A stretch of 39,431 bases of DNA from Bacillus sp. MM2020_4 (GTDB lineage: Bacteria > Bacillota > Bacilli > Bacillales > Cytobacillaceae), in the NCBI RefSeq assembly GCF_011250555.1, contig NZ_JAANMZ010000043.1, positions 1 through 39,431 of the forward strand, read 5' to 3'. Below are positions 8,099-14,755 of this stretch, in pieces (the stretch's first letter is position 1; each line of letters begins with the position of its first letter). The notes beneath the pieces were generated by a model. The model did no database searches and was not told where the DNA came from. It worked only from the letters and a program-made list of their open reading frames with translations. The position numbers were made by a program, and so were the translations under genes.

Positions 8099-9170
8099 GA
8101 TTCTTAACCTCCCTTTTCCGTTTACTTCCTGATAAAAGCTTGATTCCGCCGCCAATCAATAAGACACAGACAAGACCGGTTTGGAGGTATCCCTGAATCC
8201 AATACATGACATCAAAATTGATCAATCGTTGTAACAGTGGTGAAAATGCCGGAAGCAGGACATTCATGACCAAATAGTAAAGCCCCATTAAGATAAGTCC
8301 AATTCCGACCCATTTTTGATGATTAAGGAAATAGGCGATAATCGGGACATCTTCAATCGCTTCGTCACCGTACCTGGACACCTTTTGCATCGCGTCAAAA
8401 AAGCTGTAAAACCAGATAATCGGGATGAGGAATAAAAAGATGCCAAGCCGTAAAACATCTAAGATATAAACTGAAAATAGGAACGCTGCCATCAACTGAA
8501 TGCCGCGTCGCTGTAAACCTAGATACAAGTGTCCAGCTCCGGGGAATATTGAAAGAAACGTTGCAATCGCTTTGCTTTTCTTGCCATCCTCTCGCCGTAA
8601 TTCAAAATCTTCATAAATCGTCCGGTCCATTAATTCCTCGCCACGCTGCTTTTTATTGACCTGTTGCACTGCATCAAAAAATCCATATACCCAAATGATG
8701 GGAAGTGCGGCTAAAAAGATTAAAAATTCTTCCCGGCTAGCAAGAGCCGTAATAAATATGACCATGGCACCAAGGCCGAAAAAAGTGGCCAGTAGGGTTA
8801 AGCCTCGATTCATTAAACCCAGTTGAAAATGACCAAGGCCCGGGATAAACGATAAGACAATGGTATAAAAACGTTCTGAGTCCTGGCTTGCCTTGGTGTT
8901 CCCGTATTCAGGATTTGTTTCCGTCAAAGCTTTCTTTTGTTTTGAAATCTGTACACCCATATCAATAAAGCTAATCAAATATAGGAAGATACCTGCCATA
9001 AAGGCCAGAATTGCCACTTCCTCATTATTTGTAAATAATGCAACAACCGTTACAAACGCTAGGCCAATAACCGATAGAAGGTACATCACCCCGCGAAACA
9101 TGTTGCCGAAATAAATATGACCAAGGCCGGGAAAAAGCGATAATGTTAAAGCCTTCGTGGAATTTTTCAT
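8091..9170 (-). CDS. polytopic membrane protein with three TM2-like repeats
   Basis: This 359-residue protein carries a threefold internal repeat of about 95-100 residues. Each unit opens with a P-G-[LA]-G-H motif in a membrane hairpin (SLFPGLGHIYFG at 11-22, SFIPGLGHFQLG at 107-118, SIFPGAGHLYLG at 207-218), goes on with a conserved RG, and closes with [SG]F[IF]D before a basic loop (67-70, 163-166, 257-260). The motif recalls single TM2-type domains; three in one chain is unusual. The C-terminus (about 286-345) has two further segments that resemble the LiaI/LiaF membrane domain. It starts with ATG after AAGGAGG, overlapping the anti-sigma stop (ATGA). Function is unknown; position suggests a membrane partner or target of the sigma system. 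Confidence 0.7.
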   Translation of the reverse strand: MKNSTKALTLSLFPGLGHIYFGNMFRGVMYLLSVIGLAFVTVVALFTNNEEVAILAFMAGIFLYLISFIDMGVQISKQKKALTETNPEYGNTKASQDSERFYTIVLSFIPGLGHFQLGLMNRGLTLLATFFGLGAMVIFITALASREEFLIFLAALPIIWVYGFFDAVQQVNKKQRGEELMDRTIYEDFELRREDGKKSKAIATFLSIFPGAGHLYLGLQRRGIQLMAAFLFSVYILDVLRLGIFLFLIPIIWFYSFFDAMQKVSRYGDEAIEDVPIIAYFLNHQKWVGIGLILMGLYYLVMNVLLPAFSPLLQRLINFDVMYWIQGYLQTGLVCVLLIGGGIKLLSGSKRKREVKNHE

Positions 9171-9691
9171 TTCTTATCTGCCTCCTTTTTTTCTAGTGAA
9201 TCCATCCATGCAAATGTTTTATTAATAACGCCTTCCGTCACCGAAGACTTTTTTTCCTGTACGTGCGGTGGAGTTTCTAACGAACTCGCATAAGTTGCCA
9301 GTGATTGAAATGCCCCCGAAAACATCAGAACAATCGTCGCCGCCGCCGCCAACAAATAATGAAACACCGCCTGCTGATAAAAAGGCTTTTTCCTGCTACT
9401 CGTGGTGTTAATAGTGTTAATAGTGTTATTGGTGTCAGGCACCAATCTAACTGTTCCCATAGTACTTAAATCGTTTACGGTGTCAGGCACCACTTTTGCC
9501 ATTACTTGGTCCGTGAAGCTGCTTTCGCTTGAGAGAACTGGAAGGGATGTTTCATTGGCTGTGATTGCTTGTAGGTAGTCCTCTAGGCATTGGTCGCATG
9601 TATATAAGTGGTTTTCTAGCTGTTCACGGTCTGTGTCGTTGATTTCGTCCTTCACATATTGCATCCATTCATCGTAACTATAATGCTTCAT
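9167..9691 (-). CDS. zinc-binding membrane anti-sigma factor
   Basis: This protein of 174 residues probably holds the ECF sigma factor inactive at the membrane. The N-terminal domain has the zinc anti-sigma pattern H28-x3-C32-x2-C35 (ENHLYTCDQC). A linker (about 60-105) is followed by one membrane segment (about 111-133) and a short outer part ending KKEADKK. I chose the start at MKHYSYDEW because it has GGAGGACG upstream and its ATG overlaps the sigma TGA (ATGA). The linker is odd: its DNA holds two copies of GGTGTCAGGCACC and a 9-base triplication, giving VPDT twice and NTINTINT. The outside signal is unknown. Confidence 0.85.
   Translation of the reverse strand: MKHYSYDEWMQYVKDEINDTDREQLENHLYTCDQCLEDYLQAITANETSLPVLSSESSFTDQVMAKVVPDTVNDLSTMGTVRLVPDTNNTINTINTTSSRKKPFYQQAVFHYLLAAAATIVLMFSGAFQSLATYASSLETPPHVQEKKSSVTEGVINKTFAWMDSLEKKEADKK
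9405..9491. repeat. dispersed repeat inside the anti-sigma linker
   Basis: GGTGTCAGGCACC occurs at 9431-9443 and 9479-9491, next to three near-copies of the 9-mer GTGTTAATA (9405-9431). The same 13-mer, in the other orientation, occurs between genes at 30260-30272 and 32623-32635. All of this remains in frame in the anti-sigma gene. Confidence 0.85.
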
Positions 9692-10266
9692 GAAAAATCG
9701 TCCTCCTTCCAATTCTTTTTCATCCAACTTCGCGCCCGGTATAGCTTCGTTTCAATTGTCTTCACCTGGACATTTTGTTCCTCGGCCATTTGCTGATAGC
9801 TTTTCTCAGCTATGTAGAATCCATAAATCACTTCGCGGTAATTCTCTGGCACTTCATTCAGCTTTTTCCGAACCAGATGGCGTTGATCCATCTCAATAAT
9901 TTCCTTTTCAACACTATCCCTCGGCGTCGCTAATGCCTCTTGCTCGAGCGCATCCACTACGTCCTCTCTTCTTCTTGCCTGCTTTCGTTTTACATCTATC
10001 GCATGGTTAACAGCAATCCGTGTCATCCATGTTTTAAACCCTTGATGTTCATATTTGGGGAGAGAGGTGTAAATTTTCATAAACACTTCTTGTGCAGCGT
10101 CTTCCGCTTCCTTTTGATCACGAAGAACAGCAAAGACGGTCCGGAACACATCATTGCGGTACTTCTCAACCAAAAGGCGAAAGGCATGATCATTGCCTTC
10201 CAGCACTTTTTCTATTAAGGCTGTATCACTAATCGTTCTCTCCCCCTTTCTTTTTACCTTACACAT
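9688..10266 (-). CDS. ECF (extracytoplasmic function) RNA polymerase sigma factor
   Basis: This protein of up to 192 residues directs RNA polymerase to a stress regulon. Region 2 is visible (RLLVEKYRNDVFRTVF to AEDAAQEVFMKIYTSL, with TWMTRIAVNHAIDVKRK) and region 4 near the C-terminus (LNEVPENYREVIYGFY, helix-turn-helix SYQQMAEEQNVQVKTIETKLYRAR). It overlaps the anti-sigma gene by ATGA and leads a five-gene operon. The start is uncertain. The upstream ATG (10266) lacks a good RBS, while the strong AAAGGGGGAG lies six bases before an ATT codon at 10233 (ISDTALIEK), matching where ECF proteins usually begin. A CGTCTA at 10270-10275 looks like an ECF -10, which would put the transcript start near the ATG. 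Confidence 0.9.
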   Translation of the reverse strand: MCKVKRKGERTISDTALIEKVLEGNDHAFRLLVEKYRNDVFRTVFAVLRDQKEAEDAAQEVFMKIYTSLPKYEHQGFKTWMTRIAVNHAIDVKRKQARRREDVVDALEQEALATPRDSVEKEIIEMDQRHLVRKKLNEVPENYREVIYGFYIAEKSYQQMAEEQNVQVKTIETKLYRARSWMKKNWKEDDFS

Positions 10267-10269
10267 GAA

Positions 10270-10275
10270 TAGACG
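10270..10275 (-). promoter_or_regulatory. possible ECF-type -10 (autoregulation)
   Basis: The minus strand reads CGAAACGTCTA just before the sigma gene. CGTC is the -10 core of many Bacillus ECF promoters. The -35 is poor: TGTAGG lies 18 bases upstream in place of TGAAAC or TGTAAC at 16-17. Autoregulation is therefore only a possibility. Confidence 0.25.
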
Positions 10276-10691
10276 TTTCGATTTCTCTGAACCCCTACAC
10301 CTTTTTTAAAAAGTTTAATGAATCTTTATCATTAACAAAATGAATATTGTGTTCCACCACCATTTACTATGGTAACTATTTCAGAGTACCAACCCTTGCC
10401 AATAAGGCGGTGTGAGCAAAGCCAAGATAATACTAATCTTAAGCTAAAAATTTATTTTTACCACATTACTTGTCTATTCTTTTTTGTTCTTGCGGCGCTC
10501 CGCCCCTTTTCCATACCAAAAAACGTGCAGGAACAAGCCCGCACGTCCAAATAGACTATTCTATTAGTCCAAAAACCCAATATATATGTATAATAGTGCA
10601 CTCCCTGGTAATGGTAATTCACCAAAATAGTACCAATTATTTATGATAGAATAGTAGTATAAAAAAGAATTATTAGAAGGGAGTGATTCAT
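10276..10691. other. gene-poor intergenic region between the sigma operon and plsY
   Basis: I see no convincing gene in these 416 bases. A short plus-strand open frame (10369-10554) has no RBS and a composition like non-coding DNA. The stretch holds the presumed promoter of the sigma operon, the promoter of plsY (AT-rich, TAGAAT near 10647, weak -35) and an orphan minus-strand terminator at 10517-10548. Confidence 0.5.
10517..10548 (-). terminator. orphan rho-independent terminator
   Basis: On the minus strand ACGTGC and GCACGT pair (extended by GG/CC inside), followed by TTTTTT. No minus-strand protein gene lies upstream of it, since plsY beyond is on the plus strand. It may end a small RNA starting between about 10560 and 10690 or be left from a lost gene. 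Confidence 0.6.
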
Positions 10692-11312
10692 ATGTTTTGG
10701 TTGCTTCTCCTTGCTTCTTACTTAATTGGAAGCATTCCCACCGCCCTCATTGTGGGGAAACTAGTCTTCGGTGTCGATATTCGCGACCACGGCAGCAAAA
10801 ATCCCGGTGCAACCAACACCTTAAGGGTACTCGGCAAGAAATCAGCGATCTTCGTCCTTATCATCGACTTAGCTAAAGGAGCCTTGGCGACGTATCTGCC
10901 CATCCATTTTAACCTTCATACAGAACCACTGTATTTTGGGCTAATGGCAGTTGTCGGTCATTGCTTCCCGATTTTTGCAGGTTTCAGAGGTGGAAAAGCC
11001 ATTGCAACAACCGCAGGCGCACTTTTAATTGCAAACTTTCCATTGCTAATCATCGCCTATGTTACCTTCTTTTTTGTAATCCTTTTATCAAAATATGTAT
11101 TTTTCGGCTCCATTTCAGTTGGCCTGAGTATGCTTACCTATTCATTCATTTCCCCAAGTCTTGAACTAGAACTTATCTTTTTATTATTCTCTTTATTTTT
11201 AATTTTTCTGCACCGCTCCAACATTCGCAACTTCATCCTTGGAATTGAACCAAAAATTAATGATAAAAACGTAATGAACGACCGTATCCCTCCAAAGAAC
11301 AGCGGATTTTAA
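10692..11312 (+). CDS. plsY: glycerol-3-phosphate acyltransferase PlsY
   Basis: This 206-residue membrane enzyme moves an acyl group from acyl-phosphate to glycerol-3-phosphate, the first step of phospholipid synthesis in most Gram-positives. It has about five to seven hydrophobic segments and the three family motifs: GSKNPGATN (about 34-42), GHCFPIFAGFRGGKAIATTAG (about 96-116) and HRSNIRN near the C-terminus. I prefer the ATG at 10692, eight bases after GGGAG, over the GTG three codons earlier. It is a single gene with its own terminator. Confidence 0.95.
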   Translation: MFWLLLLASYLIGSIPTALIVGKLVFGVDIRDHGSKNPGATNTLRVLGKKSAIFVLIIDLAKGALATYLPIHFNLHTEPLYFGLMAVVGHCFPIFAGFRGGKAIATTAGALLIANFPLLIIAYVTFFFVILLSKYVFFGSISVGLSMLTYSFISPSLELELIFLLFSLFLIFLHRSNIRNFILGIEPKINDKNVMNDRIPPKNSGF

Positions 11313-11350
11313 AAAGAATCCCGGCGGAACCATCCACCGGGATTCTTTTT
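11311..11350. terminator. bidirectional terminator between convergent genes
   Basis: A 14-bp perfect stem (AAAAAGAATCCCGG with CCGGGATTCTTTTT) has A and T tracts on both sides. It lies between plsY and the thioredoxin-fold gene, serves both, and overlaps the last bases of the latter. Confidence 0.9.
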
Positions 11351-11900
11351 ATATAAGCTTAGCCATAATACTATTTGCAACGGTTTGCCAAATCGCCGAA
11401 TCTGTCTGATATTCCACCTTCAGCTGCTTATACACTTCCATTTGCTTCTCCTGAAAATCTGCTGCATCCTTATTCGGCAGCCCAGCACGCCTTTCCATCA
11501 CAAGCGCCTGCATTTCAGCTGCTCTAGGGCCCCAAACCGCTACTTCACCGCCTTCTTCATTTATAAAAATAAAGATAGGAATCGCACGTGAAGTACCATT
11601 CGTTAAGTATTGATCCATCAACTCGAGATTTTGGTCACGAAGAACAAAATGAAGTTCGATACCCGCTGCTTCGGCTACCCTCATCAAAATTGGATTATTC
11701 AGCAGCGCATCCCCGCACCAATCCTCTGTTAGGACAATCGCACGCAAGTTTTGGGCTCTCACGTCCTCGAGCTTTTTTTTATCAGCATCGCTTAAAGAAA
11801 ACCCTTCATAAATTTGAAGCATTTCTTCTTTATTCTGCTTCATCAAACCAATATACTCCGACGCAGTCAAACCCTTGTGAAACCAGGCATTTAAATCCAT
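11349..11900 (-). CDS. thioredoxin-fold protein with a single active-site cysteine
   Basis: This 183-residue cytosolic protein belongs to a Bacillus thioredoxin-like group. The thioredoxin region is at about 54-125: IVLTEDWCGDALLNNPIL holds the WC, and RAIPIFIFI holds the cis-proline. The usual second cysteine of CxxC is replaced (C-G-D-A), so disulfide oxidoreductase activity of the ordinary kind is unlikely. It may act as a monothiol protein or thiol-modification target; function is unknown. I chose the start at MDLNAWF because AAGGGG lies upstream at about 11 bases; the frame is open seven codons further. Confidence 0.8.
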   Translation of the reverse strand: MDLNAWFHKGLTASEYIGLMKQNKEEMLQIYEGFSLSDADKKKLEDVRAQNLRAIVLTEDWCGDALLNNPILMRVAEAAGIELHFVLRDQNLELMDQYLTNGTSRAIPIFIFINEEGGEVAVWGPRAAEMQALVMERRAGLPNKDAADFQEKQMEVYKQLKVEYQTDSAIWQTVANSIMAKLI

Positions 11901-12126
11901 CTTATCCCGCACCCCTTCCATTTTCTATAATGATAACTGTTTCAAGCATTCGTTACAAAAGAACTGCTTTCCGTTCACTTTCTATTGTTATTCTACAAGT
12001 ACATTTTCCTATTTCAAAAAAGCAATTTTTTTACACTAGAAATTGGATAATAAAATTGATAGAATATTTTTTATATAGGAAATATTATTTGAATTATTTT
12101 CTATCGATAACAAAGGGGGTAAATAT

Positions 12127-13620
12127 ATGTCCAATGTTTCACTACAGCTGGTTTCAATTGGGGTCTACATTGCCATGATGTTATTCATCGGCTGGTATTC
12201 CTATCGAAAAACGAGCAATCTGACAGATTACATGCTTGGGGGAAGGTCGTTAGGGCCTGCTGTAACTGCCTTGAGTGCCGGCGCCGCTGACATGAGCGGT
12301 TGGCTTTTGATGGGGCTACCTGGGGGTATTTACGTAACCGGTTTAGCCGACGCATGGATTGCTGTTGGTTTAACAATCGGGGCATACCTAAACTGGCTCC
12401 TGGTTGCACCACGCCTGCGCTCATACACTCAGGTTGCGAATGATTCAATTACGATTCCAAGCTATCTCGAGAATCGCTTCAAAGACAAAACGAAACTACT
12501 CCGAATCGTTTCAGGTATTGTTATTCTTCTATTTTTTACTTTCTATGTTTCATCGGGGATGGTGTCAGGAGCCGTATTTTTTGAAAGTTCATTTGGAACT
12601 AGCTACCATACTGGCCTGTATATCGTGGGCGGTGTTGTTGTTGCCTACACCTTATTCGGCGGGTTCCTGGCTGTTAGTTATACCGACTTTATTCAAGGGC
12701 TAATGATGTTGATTGCCTTGCTGCTTGTCCCAGCCATTGGAATCTTCAGTACTGGCGGTCCAGCGGAAACGTTTGATACCGTGCGTGCAATTGATCCTAC
12801 AAGATTAGACTTATTAAAAGGGACAACAGGGATTGGCATCATCTCAGCGATGGCCTGGGGCCTTGGCTATTTCGGACAACCGCATATTATCGTCCGCTTT
12901 ATGGCTATCAAAACGATAAAAGAAACAAAGAGCGCCCGCCGAATTGGTATGGGCTGGATGATTATCTCACTTATCGGCACCATCTTTACCGGATTAATTG
13001 GTATCGCCTATTTTCATAATAATCCACAGCATGTCTTAGAAAATCCTGAAGCCGTTTTCATTGAACTAAGTCAGATTTTATTCCACCCTATTTTTGCAGG
13101 GTTTGCACTGGCTGCGATTCTAGCAGCGATTATGAGTACGATCTCTTCACAGTTAATTGTAACATCAAGTGCACTTGTTGAAGATCTGTACAAAGTCGTC
13201 ATGAACAAAGACGCTAAGGATAAGCATCTTGTTTTCTTAGGGAGAATGGCCGTCCTTCTCGTCGCGATTATCGCTTCAGCACTTGCCTTCAAACAAAATA
13301 GTACCATTTTAGATCTAGTCGCATATGCATGGGCAGGATTTGGAGCTGCCTTTGGTCCTATTATTCTGCTAAGTCTATTTTGGAAAAAGATCACAAACTG
13401 GGGCGCCTTGTTCGGCATGATTGTCGGAGCCGTTACCGTTATCTTCTGGAAAAATGGTGACCTTGGTAAAGTCCTTTTCGGCGAATCACTTTATGAAATC
13501 GTTCCAGGGTTTGTTTTGAATCTAATTGTGGCTGTTGTTGTCAGCCTACTTACTTACAAGAAGAATGAGACCATTGAAAAGGAATTTAATGAAAGTGTCC
13601 GTTTGTTAAAACAAGAATAA
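12127..13620 (+). CDS. putP: sodium/proline symporter (SSS family)
   Basis: This 497-residue membrane protein imports proline with sodium. It has about 13 hydrophobic segments and PutP family sequences: SDYMLGGRSLGP-like NLTDYMLGGRSLGPAVTALSAGAADMSGWLLMGLPG (residues about 31-66, given here only by its start and end motifs), and GFALAAILAAIMSTISSQLI with the sodium-site serines (about 325-344). The close relative OpuE takes up proline for osmoprotection in B. subtilis and lies next to gatCAB there, as here. The ATG follows AAAGGGGG by seven bases. I could not find a sigma-B type promoter upstream, so nutritional PutP and osmotic OpuE roles cannot be separated. Confidence 0.93.
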   Translation: MSNVSLQLVSIGVYIAMMLFIGWYSYRKTSNLTDYMLGGRSLGPAVTALSAGAADMSGWLLMGLPGGIYVTGLADAWIAVGLTIGAYLNWLLVAPRLRSYTQVANDSITIPSYLENRFKDKTKLLRIVSGIVILLFFTFYVSSGMVSGAVFFESSFGTSYHTGLYIVGGVVVAYTLFGGFLAVSYTDFIQGLMMLIALLLVPAIGIFSTGGPAETFDTVRAIDPTRLDLLKGTTGIGIISAMAWGLGYFGQPHIIVRFMAIKTIKETKSARRIGMGWMIISLIGTIFTGLIGIAYFHNNPQHVLENPEAVFIELSQILFHPIFAGFALAAILAAIMSTISSQLIVTSSALVEDLYKVVMNKDAKDKHLVFLGRMAVLLVAIIASALAFKQNSTILDLVAYAWAGFGAAFGPIILLSLFWKKITNWGALFGMIVGAVTVIFWKNGDLGKVLFGESLYEIVPGFVLNLIVAVVVSLLTYKKNETIEKEFNESVRLLKQE

Positions 13621-13628
13621 TGCATAGG

Positions 13629-13664
13629 AAACGCTCGGATTTAATGAATCCGAGCGTTTTTTCC
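13629..13664 (+). terminator. terminator of putP
   Basis: AAACGCTCGGATT pairs with AATCCGAGCGTTT around TAATG, followed by TTTT. Confidence 0.9.
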
Positions 13665-13754
13665 GTCATTTCCGTATTCCCATATTAAGAAGGAGAATAA
13701 TAAACATTTGAAGAACAGTTACAAGGACAAATACTAAAATGGAGGTATAAAATA

Positions 13755-14186
13755 ATGATTCCTCAAAGAGTAAGCCTGCTTACAGTAGGTGCATTTGATT
13801 TACCCATTCTACGTGCTTTTTACAAATCGCTAGGCTGGGAAGAAACAGAATTTAGCTCTGATCAATATGCTGTCTTTAAGACGGCTGGTGTTCTGCTTTC
13901 ATTGTTCCCCATTGCCGAGTTAGCAAAAGATGCCGGAATAGAACTAGCGCATTCTCCTGAAACCTATCGCCCTGTGTCCATTGCGATAAACGTGGAGGAG
14001 TCTGCTCAGGTGGATACAACGATTGAAGAGGTTCGCAAGGTCGGCGGGAAAATATTACGGGAACCAAGTGATGCCTTTTGGGGCGGACGCACCGCCTATT
14101 TTGCCGACCCTGAAAACAATCTGTGGGAAGTGGCGTGGAACCCAAGCTCTGTCTTTGATGAGCGCGGAGCGATGATTTCATTTTAA
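13755..14186 (+). CDS. VOC (glyoxalase/bleomycin-resistance fold) protein
   Basis: This 143-residue protein has the vicinal oxygen chelate fold: two beta-alpha-beta-beta-beta units, with LLTVGAFDLPILRAFYKSLGWEE at the start, GVLLSLFP in the middle, and GRTAYFADPENNLWEVAWNP at the end, where the last E is the usual metal ligand. Members act as lyases, dioxygenases or binding proteins; the substrate is not evident. The ATG follows TGGAGG by nine bases. It appears to be a single gene between two terminators. Confidence 0.85.
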   Translation: MIPQRVSLLTVGAFDLPILRAFYKSLGWEETEFSSDQYAVFKTAGVLLSLFPIAELAKDAGIELAHSPETYRPVSIAINVEESAQVDTTIEEVRKVGGKILREPSDAFWGGRTAYFADPENNLWEVAWNPSSVFDERGAMISF

Positions 14187-14198
14187 ATGATTAGAGGA

Positions 14199-14235
14199 GG
14201 GTATCTAAATAGATTTTAAGATACCCTTTCATTTT
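14199..14235 (+). terminator. terminator of the VOC gene
   Basis: GGGTATCT pairs with AGATACCC, with inner pairing TAAA/TTTA, followed by a T-rich stretch (TTTCATTTTT). Confidence 0.75.
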
Positions 14236-14313
14236 TACGTTAAAATCAATTTTCAACAAAATTCTTAGTAGCTTCAGTAAGAAAAGTCTGTTATATCAAA
14301 GCTTTTGGTACTT

Positions 14314-14546
14314 TTAATCAAACGATTAGTTAAGAAAAAATAAACCAATCAAATGTTTGATTAAAATGCTATCAGGGCTTATAAATAAAGGTTTTTATTC
14401 TTAAAATCAGTAAAAATAATGTCGAATTTGAGAATCAATTATATATTTTTATCTATGAACCATGACGATATACATCACAATGCCGTTAATAATACATATT
14501 TCGACTAGCATTCCCCTATTTCCCTTTTAACCAAACGTTTAATTAG
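14314..14546. promoter_or_regulatory. three related palindromes, orphan operator-like sites
   Basis: Three sites match the palindrome AATCAAACGTTTGATT: AATCAAACGATTAGTT (about 14316-14331), AATCAAATGTTTGATT (14347-14362, perfect 7-bp arms) and AACCAAACGTTTAATT (14529-14544). They lie in a gene-free stretch of 569 bases between the VOC gene and gatB. This size and symmetry suit a TetR-type repressor, but no such gene is adjacent. No open frame of note lies here. Confidence 0.45.
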
Positions 14547-14603
14547 CAATGGTTAAAATCTATATAACTCTTGATTTTTTCCCGGGAAATTGAAAAATTA
14601 AAT

Positions 14604-14626
14604 GTCGAAATTCGTTCGACTTTTTT
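14604..14626 (+). terminator. orphan plus-strand terminator
   Basis: GTCGAA pairs with TTCGAC around ATTCG, followed by six T residues. The nearest plus-strand gene ends more than 400 bases upstream and has its own terminator, so this may end a lost gene or an unannotated RNA. Confidence 0.5.
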
Positions 14627-14630
14627 CACC

Positions 14631-14665
14631 ACAAAAATAGCTGACAGACGAAGGATCTGCCAGCT
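14631..14665 (-). terminator. terminator of the gatCAB operon
   Basis: On the minus strand AGCTGGCAGA pairs with TCTGTCAGCT (one mismatch) around TCCTTCG, followed by ATTTTTGT. It lies about 90 bases past the gatB stop, after the GC-rich repeat. Confidence 0.75.
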
Positions 14666-14698
14666 TTCTTATTAAGAATTTATAAGTTACGGCTTTGA

Positions 14699-14750
14699 GA
14701 AATGTCTAGCACCAGGCCATACGCCGCTGAACAGGGCGCTTGCGCTTTTC
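14699..14750 (-). repeat. GC-rich dispersed repeat next to the gatB stop
   Basis: On the minus strand this reads AAAAGCGCAAGCGCCCTG, then TTCAGCGGCGTATGG, then CCTGGTGCTAGACA. It starts five bases after the gatB stop and is far richer in G+C than its surroundings. From memory it resembles intergenic repeats found after genes in many Bacillus-group genomes; only one copy is in this window. Confidence 0.45.
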
Positions 14751-14755
14751 TTATT

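Noticed and set aside
10369..10554. A 61-codon open frame on the plus strand before plsY.
   Set aside because: It has no RBS, low-complexity composition and overlaps the orphan terminator; it looks like chance.
11588..12178. A 196-codon plus-strand frame running from the thioredoxin gene into putP.
   Set aside because: It is antisense to the thioredoxin-fold gene, then crosses the putP leader and start; composition is non-coding.
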